Shown in pieces: positions 34,523-43,159 of a DNA stretch of 64,000 nucleotides. Where the stretch lies: positions 1 to 64,000 of the forward strand of contig NZ_JAQEGR010000007.1 of the NCBI RefSeq assembly GCF_027667425.1. Reading direction: 5' to 3'. Numbering within the stretch: the first letter of the stretch is position 1; each line of letters opens with the position of its first letter. Source of the stretch: Fusicatenibacter saccharivorans. GTDB lineage: Bacteria; Bacillota; Clostridia; Lachnospirales; Lachnospiraceae. Position numbers and translations under genes: made by a program. Under the pieces are notes generated by a model. It made no database searches. It was not told where the DNA came from and saw nothing but the letters and a program-made list of their open reading frames with translations.

Positions 34523-36085
34523 ATGCAGAGAAAGAACGGCAGAAGGAAAAAAATTGCATATGTTTTGTGCGGCATTCTGGCGGTGGTACTGTTTTCCGGT
34601 TGTCAGAGCACAGCGGCAGATGGTACAGATGAAAAAGTTTTCGTATACGGCGACACGACATTCAACGCCGAAAACGACGAGTCCGATGTCAACCCGCACA
34701 ACGGCTATTCCGGCTGGGCGTGTATCCGCTATGGGATCGGTGAGACGCTGTTTCATTATTCCGATTCTATGGAGATTGAGCCATGGCTGGCAGAAAGCTA
34801 TGAGCTTGTGGACGATACAACATGGCGGATTACACTGCATGAAGGCATCTCCTTTACGAGTGGGCGCACTCTCGACGCGGAGGCGGTCAAAGAATGTCTC
34901 GAGGATCTGATCGCAGTACATGACCGTGCACGCGGGGATCTGAAAATTGAGAGCATCGAGGCAGACGGCCTGATCGTAACGATTCACACCGAACAGCCTG
35001 TCCCGGCGCTTCTGAATTATCTGTCTGACCCATATGGATGCATCATTGATATGCAGGCAGGTGTGACGGATGACGGCAATGTCGCCGGAACCGGCCCGTA
35101 CCGCGCAGTACAGGTGGAGACGGATCAGGGACTGACGCTCATGAAAAATGACAATTACTGGAACGGAACGCCAAAGCTCGACCGGATCGAAGTCAAAACA
35201 ATCCGCGACGGCGATACGATGACGATGGCGTTACAGTCAGGCGAGCTCGACGCGGCGTACGGCCTGCCGTATTCCAATCTGATCCTGTTCCGCGATGAAC
35301 CATACACGATTTCTTCGGCGGATACGTCGCGTACCTTCTTCGGACAGTTTAACGGATCATCCGAGGTGCTGCAGGACGACCGCGTGCGCGAGGCAGTCAT
35401 CGGAGCGATCGACCGGGAGGGCTTTGTGAATACGCTGATGGAAGGAAACGGAAGCGTGGCGGAAGGCCCGTTCCCCTCTTACTTTGCATTCGGCGACAGC
35501 AAAGTGCAGGAAGAGTCCTATGATCTTGAGTATTCCAGAGAACTGCTGGCTGAAGCAGGCTGGACCGATGAGGACGGCGACGGCTACGTGGAAAAAGACG
35601 GAAAACGCCTGACCATCTGCTGGCTCACGTATCCGAGCCGCCAGGAACTGCCGCTTCTCGCGGAGAGTGCACAGGCATCGCTGAAGAAAATCGGAATCGA
35701 AGTACAGATCCAGTGCACGGCAAATCATCTGGAACTGCTGAAAAAAGGAAACTGGGATGTTTATGTCAGCGCATTTGTCAGCGCACCGACGGGCGATCCC
35801 GAGTATTTCTTTACAACGCACTGCCTGCAGGATTCCTCCAAGAACCGCGGCGGTTATTACAGTGAGACACTCGAGATGCTGGAACAGCAGTTAAGCGGCG
35901 AGTTTGATACCGAAAAACGAACCGAACTGGCCATCGAGATGACGCAGATGCTGCTGGATGACCACATGTTTTTCTTCACATCACACCTCAAAATGTCGAT
36001 GGTATCCGGCGAGGGCGTGACGGGGCTTACGGCGCATCCGTGCGATTATTATGAAATTACAGTCAATTTGGACAAAAACAAATGA
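34523..36085 (+). CDS. ABC transporter substrate-binding lipoprotein, NikA type
   Basis: A 520-residue SBP_bac_5 lipoprotein: basic N-terminus, lipobox LFSGCQS, then the family-5 fold with DVNPHNGYSGWACIRYGIGETLFH, a start typical of nickel or metallophore-binding members. The methionine at 34523 has AGGAGAAG seven bases upstream; the longer frame from 34448 overlaps the ATPase gene and is unlikely. Likely ligands are Ni(II), a Ni/Co-chelator complex or short peptides. The methyltransferase at the head of the operon favours a modified chelator, which is inference. Confidence 0.88.
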   Translation: MQRKNGRRKKIAYVLCGILAVVLFSGCQSTAADGTDEKVFVYGDTTFNAENDESDVNPHNGYSGWACIRYGIGETLFHYSDSMEIEPWLAESYELVDDTTWRITLHEGISFTSGRTLDAEAVKECLEDLIAVHDRARGDLKIESIEADGLIVTIHTEQPVPALLNYLSDPYGCIIDMQAGVTDDGNVAGTGPYRAVQVETDQGLTLMKNDNYWNGTPKLDRIEVKTIRDGDTMTMALQSGELDAAYGLPYSNLILFRDEPYTISSADTSRTFFGQFNGSSEVLQDDRVREAVIGAIDREGFVNTLMEGNGSVAEGPFPSYFAFGDSKVQEESYDLEYSRELLAEAGWTDEDGDGYVEKDGKRLTICWLTYPSRQELPLLAESAQASLKKIGIEVQIQCTANHLELLKKGNWDVYVSAFVSAPTGDPEYFFTTHCLQDSSKNRGGYYSETLEMLEQQLSGEFDTEKRTELAIEMTQMLLDDHMFFFTSHLKMSMVSGEGVTGLTAHPCDYYEITVNLDKNK

Positions 36086-36092
36086 TTATTTG

Positions 36093-36132
36093 GCAGAAAG
36101 AGCAGAAAATGTGGATTTTCTGCTCTTTCTGC
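36093..36132. terminator. 18-bp perfect hairpin after the importer operon
   Basis: GCAGAAAGAGCAGAAAAT (36093-36110) pairs perfectly with 36115-36132 around a four-base loop. No T run follows, so it may be a transcript-stabilising 3' end or an inefficient terminator. Confidence 0.6.
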
Positions 36133-36193
36133 GCTATGATAGGAAAAGAACGGCACTGCGACGGTGCCAGAGAAGAGAAAAGGAGAAGTTACG

Positions 36194-37603
36194 ATGCGGA
36201 AAGAAGAATTGAGAACATATATTGAAAACCACGAATCCGAAATGATCGAGGATCTGAAAAGCCTGATCCGGATTCCAAGCGAAAAACAGGCGGCAGAGCC
36301 AGGCAAACCATTCGGCGCACCGGCGGCAGAAGCACTGGCGCAGGGAATCGAAATTCTGGAAAAATACGGCTTTGCCGTAACCAACTACGACAACTACGCG
36401 ATTGCAGCTGACTTTAATCAGGAAGAAAAGGGCCTTGATATTCTCGCCCATCTCGATGTCGTACCGGCAGGCGAAGGCTGGCAGGAGACCGATCCATTCA
36501 CCCCGCGCATCAAAGAAGGAAAAATGTTCGGCCGCGGAACCGCAGACGACAAAGGACCGGCGATCGCAGCTATCTACGCAATGCGCGCTGTCAAAGAACT
36601 CGGTTACCCATTAAAGAAAAACGTCCGTCTTGTCCTCGGTTCCGACGAGGAGTGTGGAAGCTCTGACCTCGAATATTATTATAAGAAAGAAGTGGAAGCA
36701 CCATGCACCTTCTCACCGGATGCCGAATTCCCGGTCATCAACATTGAAAAAGGCGGCATGCGCGGCCACTTCGAAAAAACATCCGATGCCGGAACGACAG
36801 GCGTGCGCCTTGTATCCTTACAGGCCGGCACCAAACTGAACGTTGTACCAGGCAAAGCATATGCAGAGCTTGCCGGCATGGCAAAAGAAGACCTGAAAAC
36901 CTGCGCTGACGAGACTGAGCAGAAGACCGGCGTTTCCTTCGTTCTGGAAGACACCGAAAACGGCAATATAAAAATCACAGCCTGCGGTGCCTTCGCCCAC
37001 GCATCCACCCCGGAAATGGGTAACAACGCACTGACCGCACTGCTGCAGCTTCTCGCATCTGTTGGAATGGAAGAGAGTGAACTGAAAAACGACATCAGTT
37101 TCCTTGCAAAAGTTTACCCGCACGGCGACGGCAAAGGCGCAGGCCTCGGTGTCGCCATGTCAGATGAAGAGTCCGGCGAGCTCACCTTAAGCCTCGACCT
37201 CATGAACTACGACGGCAAAACCTTGATCGGTTCCTACGACTGCCGCGCCCCGATCTGCGCGACAAAAGAAAACCTGTACGATACCGCCGGGCAGAACATG
37301 AAAAAAGGCGGCTTCTCCATGGAAGGCAGCGGAATGTTCCCACCACACCACGTCCCGGCCGACAGCCCGTTTGTCCAGAACCTGCTGCAGTGCTACACGG
37401 ATGTCACTGGAAAACCAGGCAAACCATTTGCGATCGGCGGCGGAACGTATGTGCATCATCTGAAAAACGGTGTTGCGTTTGGATGCGCAGACCTTGAAGT
37501 CGACAACCGTATGCACGGAGCAGACGAGTTCGTGGAAATCGAATGCCTGAAAGAATGCGTTGTGATCTTCGCGGAGGCGATTGTGCGGATCTGCGGGGAA
37601 TAA
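36194..37603 (+). CDS. pepV: Dipeptidase PepV (M20 family)
   Basis: A cytoplasmic zinc dipeptidase of 469 residues. The metal-site motifs are HLDVVPAGEGW, GRGTADDKGP, the DEECGSSD catalytic Glu pair, DAEFPV and the late GGTYVHHL. It hydrolyses dipeptides during peptide utilisation. The ATG at 36194 follows AAAGGAGAAG. It is monocistronic with a terminator at 37624. Its location next to a NikA-type importer may be coincidence, but a peptide importer feeding PepV would make sense. Confidence 0.93.
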   Translation: MRKEELRTYIENHESEMIEDLKSLIRIPSEKQAAEPGKPFGAPAAEALAQGIEILEKYGFAVTNYDNYAIAADFNQEEKGLDILAHLDVVPAGEGWQETDPFTPRIKEGKMFGRGTADDKGPAIAAIYAMRAVKELGYPLKKNVRLVLGSDEECGSSDLEYYYKKEVEAPCTFSPDAEFPVINIEKGGMRGHFEKTSDAGTTGVRLVSLQAGTKLNVVPGKAYAELAGMAKEDLKTCADETEQKTGVSFVLEDTENGNIKITACGAFAHASTPEMGNNALTALLQLLASVGMEESELKNDISFLAKVYPHGDGKGAGLGVAMSDEESGELTLSLDLMNYDGKTLIGSYDCRAPICATKENLYDTAGQNMKKGGFSMEGSGMFPPHHVPADSPFVQNLLQCYTDVTGKPGKPFAIGGGTYVHHLKNGVAFGCADLEVDNRMHGADEFVEIECLKECVVIFAEAIVRICGE

Positions 37604-37623
37604 ATAATTGAAAAATAAAAGAT

Positions 37624-37686
37624 AAAAAAGATCTTCAGCCAAACCGATAGATTCTGAAAAGAACAAGGTTTGCCTGAAGATTTTTT
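37624..37686. terminator. Terminator after pepV
   Basis: AAAAAAGATCTTCAGcCAAACC / GGTTTGcCTGAAGATTTTTT, a long stem between converging genes. Confidence 0.9.
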
Positions 37687-37712
37687 ATGGCTCTGAATTG
37701 CTAAAAATTTTC

Positions 37713-39413
37713 TCAGAACCGCAGTTCCCTGCACCGGTTCAGGCATGCAAAGATTTCCTGCCGTCTCGGCCGTGCCAGGTCGCTGGGTCTTCCAGGAGCG
37801 AGAAGAGAAGCAAGGCCTTTTTCATCCATCTGTTTTTCCAGCAGATCCACCACCTGCACCAGTGTTTTCTTACTGTCCATTTTGTGTCCGGCGGCTTCTA
37901 AAAGAAGCGCAGCCAGCCCGTTCAGCTGTTCACTGTCCGTGAGCTGTTCCACGGCGCGCAGATCCGTCAGAGATTTGTTGATGAGGATGGATTCCTGTCC
38001 CATCACTTTGACTTTCGTGCGGTCACTTCCCGTCAGGCCTTTACCCGGCTGCGGGCAGCGATGGAAGGCTGGAACGGAAAAGGGACGCACGGAGGCAGTA
38101 AACGGCGGAAATTCTGCGGCTGTGGTTTTCGCGCGATCCGTAATGTCATAAGGAACGTATTCTTTCATCTGAATGACAGTGTCTGCCACGTGGAAGTAAG
38201 AACCGGAGCTTCCGGCAACGAGAATCGACGAGATGCCGAGCTTCTCATACAGATCCCGCACGCGGCTGATAAACGGTGTGATCGGTTCCTCGCTGTCGGC
38301 AACGACGCGCTGCATCAGCTCATCGCGCACCATAAAGTTGGTGGCGGACGTATCCTCATCGATCAGAAAGAGGCTCGTGCCGGATTCGATGCCCTCGATC
38401 ACGTTGGCAGCCTGCGAGGTGCTTCCGCTGGCATCGGCGGTCGAGAATGAAGTCGTATCACTCTTTCCGGGAAGATTGTGGATGAAGAGGGAGATATCGA
38501 CGTTGCTGATGCTTCTGGAGTCCTCGGAGCGGAGCTTTCCGGCGCTTGCATCGGTGATGACATATTCACGGCCGTCCCCGGCGATGTGGTTGTATACGCC
38601 GCGCTCAAGAGCCTGCAGCAGGGTAGATTTTCCATGGAAGCCTCCGCCTACGATCAGTGTGACGCCGAGAGGAATTCCCATGCCGGAAACAGGTCCGCGG
38701 TTTGGAAGATCGAGGGTAACGCGCAGGGATTCCGGTGAGGTAAACGGAACGGCGTGCTTCATCGGCAGATCGGAAACACCGGTCTCGCGCGGGAGAATGG
38801 AGCCGTCGGCGATGAAGGCAGTAAGCCCTTTTTCTTTTAATGCGGAACGGATCGCCTGCTGGTCCTCACAGAGATAGGCGACGTTGGCGCATGCTTTCGG
38901 ATCCAGAGCACGGTAGAACAGCGATTTTTCCACGCAGCCGGGCAGAAAGTCGAAAAGAATGCGGATCAGCTCCTGCGAGGCGATGGTGCGGCCGTTAGCC
39001 GGAAAGCCGATTTCCGTGTTGACGACAAGACTGCCGTCGGAAGGATTCAGAACACAGGCAGTACGCTCCAGAATTTCCTGCCCGCAGCGGCTTATCCCCA
39101 GCAGACCACTTTTGCCGGAACCCTTCGCGCGGAAGGAATACGGTGCGATAGTGCGCGCAAACTGGCGCAGCAAGTAATCCTGGAGGGCGACGCGCTTTTC
39201 ATATGTGTCGTAGAGAAAAGCCGGAAACGCAGCGGTTTTGCCGCTGATATGAACGCTGACGCGCGATGGAGCGGCGAACGGATCGCCCTGCACGTGGTCG
39301 ATGGAGAGTGTGTAGCGCGGAAACTGATAGGCACCGCGGGTAGATTTATAGGCGGGATAGCTTTTGTGATTGATACTGAATAAAAGCTGTTTCAGGTCAT
39401 TTGCAGATTGCAT
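37713..39413 (-). CDS. ABC-ATPase domain protein (predicted P-loop ATPase)
   Basis: A 566-residue soluble protein of the ABC-ATPase-domain family found widely in bacteria without an assigned role. It has an unusual Walker A (GGGFHGKSTLLQAL), a signature-like region and Walker B FLIDEDTSATNFMV. No permease is present, so it is not a transporter. The ATG at 39413 follows AAAGGAGT; the 45 residues upstream in the same frame are encoded by the 71-bp repeat and are not real. It lies downstream of the LacI gene on the same strand, separated by a terminator with a repeat in its loop. Confidence 0.88.
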   Translation of the reverse strand: MQSANDLKQLLFSINHKSYPAYKSTRGAYQFPRYTLSIDHVQGDPFAAPSRVSVHISGKTAAFPAFLYDTYEKRVALQDYLLRQFARTIAPYSFRAKGSGKSGLLGISRCGQEILERTACVLNPSDGSLVVNTEIGFPANGRTIASQELIRILFDFLPGCVEKSLFYRALDPKACANVAYLCEDQQAIRSALKEKGLTAFIADGSILPRETGVSDLPMKHAVPFTSPESLRVTLDLPNRGPVSGMGIPLGVTLIVGGGFHGKSTLLQALERGVYNHIAGDGREYVITDASAGKLRSEDSRSISNVDISLFIHNLPGKSDTTSFSTADASGSTSQAANVIEGIESGTSLFLIDEDTSATNFMVRDELMQRVVADSEEPITPFISRVRDLYEKLGISSILVAGSSGSYFHVADTVIQMKEYVPYDITDRAKTTAAEFPPFTASVRPFSVPAFHRCPQPGKGLTGSDRTKVKVMGQESILINKSLTDLRAVEQLTDSEQLNGLAALLLEAAGHKMDSKKTLVQVVDLLEKQMDEKGLASLLAPGRPSDLARPRRQEIFACLNRCRELRF

Positions 39414-39440
39414 AAAAAAAACTCCTTTCAAAATAAAAAA

Positions 39441-39546
39441 GGTGAGGCTGCCGTACAGAGCGTGTCTGAAAATGGCTTTTCGCAAGCTGCGAGTTCCGGT
39501 TTGCGGAAATGATTTTTCAGACACGCGCTGGACGACAGCCTCATCC
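39441..39546 (-). terminator. Terminator of the lacI-type gene, interrupted by a 71-bp repeat
   Basis: On the minus strand GGATGAGGCTGTCGT (39532-39546) pairs with ACGGCAGCCTCACC (39441-39454), followed by TTTTTTATTTT. The loop is occupied by the palindromic repeat at 39458-39528. Without the repeat the hairpin would be an ordinary intrinsic terminator. Confidence 0.75.
39458..39528 (+). mobile_element. 71-bp palindromic MITE-like repeat, copy 1
   Basis: The ends are GAGCGTGTCTGAAAA and the imperfect inverse TTTTTCAGACACGCGC. The copy at 46285-46355 is the same length and highly similar in reverse orientation. No transposase is encoded, so it would need to be mobilised in trans. Confidence 0.78.
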
Positions 39547-39554
39547 AAAAAGCT

Positions 39555-40568
39555 TTAACGTCTGGAAACACTCTGGCGCTTCACCAGCTTGGTTGCCATG
39601 CACATTTTCAGACATTCGCGTTTCGGATCGGCCACGCGGTCAAGCAGGCGCTGGACGGCAGTGGCACCAAGCTCGCGTTTTCTGACCTTCATGGTGGAAA
39701 GCGGCGGAACCATCATATCGCACATCGGAACGTCATCAAAGCCGATGATGGAGACATCCTCCGGGATGCGGTAGCCGTTTTCACGCAGTGCACGCATGGC
39801 GGCCGCCGCGATGATGTCATTATCGGCAAAGTAGGCATCCGCGATCGGAGCTTTCGATTCGAGAAGGCGCAGCATGTCGCGGTAGCCTTCGTCCGAGGTC
39901 GGGGAAACCAGGTGAACATATGGATGCGAGGTGCTGATGCCGTTTGCACGGAGCGCTTTGTAGTAGCCGTCGGCGCGTTCGGAGAAGTTGCTGATGTCGA
40001 GGCTCGAGTGAAAGTAGCCCACGTTTTTGTGTCCGCACTGAATCAGATAATTCGTGGCGTTGAACGCCCCCTGAATGTTGTTGATCAGAACGCAGTCGTA
40101 ATCGAGCTCATCGTAATAGCAGTCCACGACAACGATCGGAACAGAAAAATCGCGGAACTTGCGGAAATCGGACGGAGCCATTTCGGTTGCAAGAAGAAGA
40201 ATGCCCTCACAGTCCACAGCGCGGAGTGCATCGAGCTGGCTGTCAATATCCATGGTCTCATAAAAATAGGAGATATGAAGCGCACAGCCCTGGCGGGTGC
40301 ATTCGGTGGAGATTCCTTCGGTCAGCTGGGAGAAAAACGGCGTGTCGGCAGCGACCTTTCCGTGCTTTTTATAATTGACCAGCTGAATAATGCGGGAGGA
40401 AGCGCCGGAGGCTTCAGTTTTTTTCGGCGCATAGCCATACTCGGCTGCGGTTTTTAAAACCAGCTCTCTTGTGGCATCGCTGATGCCGGGTTTGTTATTG
40501 AAAACCATAGAAACCGTGGCAGGCGATACGTTGATCAGCTTTGCCAGTTCTTTCGCAGAAATATTCAT
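39555..40568 (-). CDS. LacI family transcriptional regulator
   Basis: A 337-residue repressor: N-terminal HTH (ISAKELAKLINVSPATVSMVFNNKPGISDATRE) and a periplasmic-binding-protein-like effector domain with EDVSIIGFDDVPMCDMMVPPLSTM. It faces the isomerase/transketolase operon across a 351-bp gap and is the obvious local regulator. The ATG at 40568 has AGGAG upstream. The inducer is unknown but should be the sugar handled by the divergent genes. Confidence 0.92.
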   Translation of the reverse strand: MNISAKELAKLINVSPATVSMVFNNKPGISDATRELVLKTAAEYGYAPKKTEASGASSRIIQLVNYKKHGKVAADTPFFSQLTEGISTECTRQGCALHISYFYETMDIDSQLDALRAVDCEGILLLATEMAPSDFRKFRDFSVPIVVVDCYYDELDYDCVLINNIQGAFNATNYLIQCGHKNVGYFHSSLDISNFSERADGYYKALRANGISTSHPYVHLVSPTSDEGYRDMLRLLESKAPIADAYFADNDIIAAAAMRALRENGYRIPEDVSIIGFDDVPMCDMMVPPLSTMKVRKRELGATAVQRLLDRVADPKRECLKMCMATKLVKRQSVSRR

Positions 40569-40815
40569 AAGAGTTCAGCTCCTGTTCGATAAAATCAGCC
40601 CGCATGGTGCTTTCGTTTGTTTTGTGCATGCGGGATGTTGAAATTTATTTCAGTATTTATCTGAAAAATATTAAACTTATGCATTGATTTTAATATGAAT
40701 TAAAAAAGAAGTCAACTTCTGAACTGTAAAAAAATGAAATATGAAGAAATGCATAAAAACAGCCATTCTTTTTTGTATAAATTACTAAAAAAGATTTAAT
40801 AAAGCTGAATAGATG

Positions 40816-40844
40816 TTGACAAGTTCAAAAGAATTTAGTAATAT
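40816..40844 (+). promoter_or_regulatory. Consensus sigma-A promoter of the isomerase operon
   Basis: TTGACA (40816-40821) and TAATAT (40839-40844) with an optimal 17-base spacer, 75 bases before the start codon. The rest of the 351-bp gap is AT-rich. AATTACTAAA just upstream and TTTAGTAAT overlapping the -10 form an inverted pair that may include the LacI-type operator. Confidence 0.75.
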
Positions 40845-40919
40845 AAGAGCCATAAAGAACAGGGAAATTCAAGGCATAATTTAGCAGAGTTTAAAGAAAA
40901 TTAAGTGGAGGAAATGAAT

Positions 40920-42320
40920 ATGAAATCAATTAAGATCGGATTTGCACCTACGAGAAGAAGCATTTTCAGTGCCCCGGATGCCGTAAAATACGCCAACCTG
41001 ACGAGAGAGCGTTTAAAAGAGCTCGGCGTTGAATTTGTCGATATCACAGACATCAATGAGGAGGGTCTGTTTTACGATGAGGCGGACCGTGAGAAAATCC
41101 AGGAGAAATTCCGCCGTGAAAACGTAAAGGGAATTTTCTTCCCGCACGGAAACTTCGGAACGGAATATGTCTGTGCAAGACTGGCAAAGGAAATGGGGCT
41201 TCCGGTACTTCTCTGGGGACCGCGCGATGAGAGACCGGATGAGAACGGTGTGCGTCTCCGCGACAGCCAGTGCGGCCTGTTTGCAACCGGAAAAGTGCTG
41301 CGCCGTTTTGGTGTTCCGTTCACCTATATGACGAACTGCCGTCTGACCGATCCGGAATTTGAGCGCGGCATCAAGGATTTCCTTGCTGTATGTAATGTGG
41401 TAGATACCTTCCGCCACACCAGAATCCTTCAGATCGGACCGCGTCCGTTCGATTTCTGGTCCACCATGTGCAACGAGGGCGAGCTGCTGGAAAAATTTAA
41501 CATCCAGCTTTCCCCGATTCCGCTTCCGGAACTGACTGCGGAGATGAAAAAAGTAAAAGCAGAGGGCAGCGAGGTAGAAAAAGTCGTTGCATACTGCAAT
41601 ACCAATATGTGTGTAAAGATCAAACCGGAAGAACTGGAAAATGTAGCAGCTCTGAAGGTTGCGATGAAAAATCTGGCTGCAAAATATTCCTGCAATGCCA
41701 TCGCGATCCAGTGCTGGAACGCGCTGCAGGGTGAGATCGGCATCATGCCGTGTGCGGCAAACTCACTGCTGAACGAAGAGGGAATTCCGGTTGTCTGTGA
41801 GACCGATATCCACGGAGCCATCACCGCTCTGATGGTAGAGGCTGCCGGCAGAAACGACAAGAGAAGCTTCTTTGCTGACTGGACGGTACGTCACCCGGAC
41901 AACGAGAACGGCGAGCTGCTGCAGCACTGCGGACCGTGGCCGATTTCTGTTGCACAGGAAAAACCGACGATCGGTTATCCTCTGGCATTCAGCCATCCGG
42001 GCGCTGTAGAGGCACAGGCAAAATTAGGTGAAATGACACTGGCACGTTTCGACGGAGACAACGGAGAATACTCTCTGCTGCTTGGAAATGCAAAAGGTGT
42101 CGAGGGACCTTACACGAAGGGAACCTACGTATGGGTTGAGGTACAGAACCTGAAACGCCTGGAGGCAAAAATCGTGGAAGGACCGTACATCCACCACTGT
42201 GTCGGTATCCACGAGAACGTTGTGCCGGTTCTGTATGAAGCATGCAAATACATCGGTATTGCCCCGGATTTATATGATCCGATCGAGGAAGATGTCAAAG
42301 CATATTTAAGAGGAGAATGA
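40920..42320 (+). CDS. L-fucose/L-arabinose isomerase-like protein
   Basis: A 466-residue sugar isomerase of the FucI/AraA-like superfamily, converting an aldose to a ketose. The N-domain starts KIGFAPTRRSIFSAPD; the middle holds IAIQCWNALQ and the Glu-containing ETDIHGAI, and the C-terminal barrel ends with GPYIHHCVGIHENV. It is smaller and more divergent than canonical L-fucose isomerase (about 590 residues), so the substrate may differ. The ATG at 40920 follows GGAGG by eight bases. First gene of an operon with a split transketolase. Confidence 0.85.
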   Translation: MKSIKIGFAPTRRSIFSAPDAVKYANLTRERLKELGVEFVDITDINEEGLFYDEADREKIQEKFRRENVKGIFFPHGNFGTEYVCARLAKEMGLPVLLWGPRDERPDENGVRLRDSQCGLFATGKVLRRFGVPFTYMTNCRLTDPEFERGIKDFLAVCNVVDTFRHTRILQIGPRPFDFWSTMCNEGELLEKFNIQLSPIPLPELTAEMKKVKAEGSEVEKVVAYCNTNMCVKIKPEELENVAALKVAMKNLAAKYSCNAIAIQCWNALQGEIGIMPCAANSLLNEEGIPVVCETDIHGAITALMVEAAGRNDKRSFFADWTVRHPDNENGELLQHCGPWPISVAQEKPTIGYPLAFSHPGAVEAQAKLGEMTLARFDGDNGEYSLLLGNAKGVEGPYTKGTYVWVEVQNLKRLEAKIVEGPYIHHCVGIHENVVPVLYEACKYIGIAPDLYDPIEEDVKAYLRGE

Positions 42321-42325
42321 AAATC

Positions 42326-43159
42326 ATGAGTGAATACAAGGAATTGAGTTGTCTGGCGTATGATCTTCGGAAGAAAGTAGTGGAAATGGTAGTTTCCGGC
42401 AAGGGCGGCCACATCGGCGGTGACATGAGTGTCATTGATGTGCTTGTAGCGCTGTATTTTAAAGAGATGAACATCAGCCCTAAGAACATGGACGACCCGG
42501 ACCGCGACCGTTTTGTAATGAGTAAAGGTCATTCCGTTGAGGCATATTATGCAGTACTTGCGGCAAAGGGATTCTTCCCGATGGAAGAGGTCATCGAAAA
42601 ATTCTCCAAATTCGGCAGTCCGTACATCGGCCATCCGAACAATAAACTGCCGGGCATCGAGATGAATTCCGGTTCTCTCGGCCACGGACTTCCGGTCTGC
42701 GTGGGAATGGCGCTGGCAGGAAAAATGGATAAAAAAGATTACCGTGTCTACACCGTTATGGGTGACGGCGAGCTGGCAGAAGGCTCTGTCTGGGAGGGCG
42801 CAATGTCCGCAGGAAACTACAAGCTGGACAACCTCTGTGCGATCGTAGACCGCAACCGTCTGCAGATCTCCGGAAATACCGAGGATGTCATGAAACAGGA
42901 CAGCCAGGAGGAGAGATGGGCAGCGTTCGGATGGAATGTTCTTTCCGTACCGGGCAACGATATGGACGCGCTCGTTCATGCGTTTGAGCTGGCGAAACAC
43001 TGCAAGGGAAAACCGACGGTTATTATTGCAAACACAACGAAGGGCTGTGGTTCTTCCGTGATGGAAAATAAGGCGGAGTGGCATCATAAAGTGCCGACAC
43101 CGGAGGAAGTAGAACAGATCATGAAGGATCTGGATGAGAGAAAGGAGGCACTGTCATGA
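42326..43159 (+). CDS. Transketolase, N-terminal (TPP-binding) subunit
   Basis: The first subunit of a two-polypeptide transketolase, 277 residues. It contains GGHIGGDMSVIDVLVALYF, the substrate histidine region SKGHSVEAYYAVLA, and the TPP motif VMGDGELAEGS...LCAIVDRNRLQ. Its start lies just after the isomerase stop with AGGAG 10 bases upstream, and its stop overlaps the second subunit by four bases. Split transketolases often act on non-standard sugar phosphates; the partner genes suggest a dedicated sugar pathway. Confidence 0.93.
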   Translation: MSEYKELSCLAYDLRKKVVEMVVSGKGGHIGGDMSVIDVLVALYFKEMNISPKNMDDPDRDRFVMSKGHSVEAYYAVLAAKGFFPMEEVIEKFSKFGSPYIGHPNNKLPGIEMNSGSLGHGLPVCVGMALAGKMDKKDYRVYTVMGDGELAEGSVWEGAMSAGNYKLDNLCAIVDRNRLQISGNTEDVMKQDSQEERWAAFGWNVLSVPGNDMDALVHAFELAKHCKGKPTVIIANTTKGCGSSVMENKAEWHHKVPTPEEVEQIMKDLDERKEALS

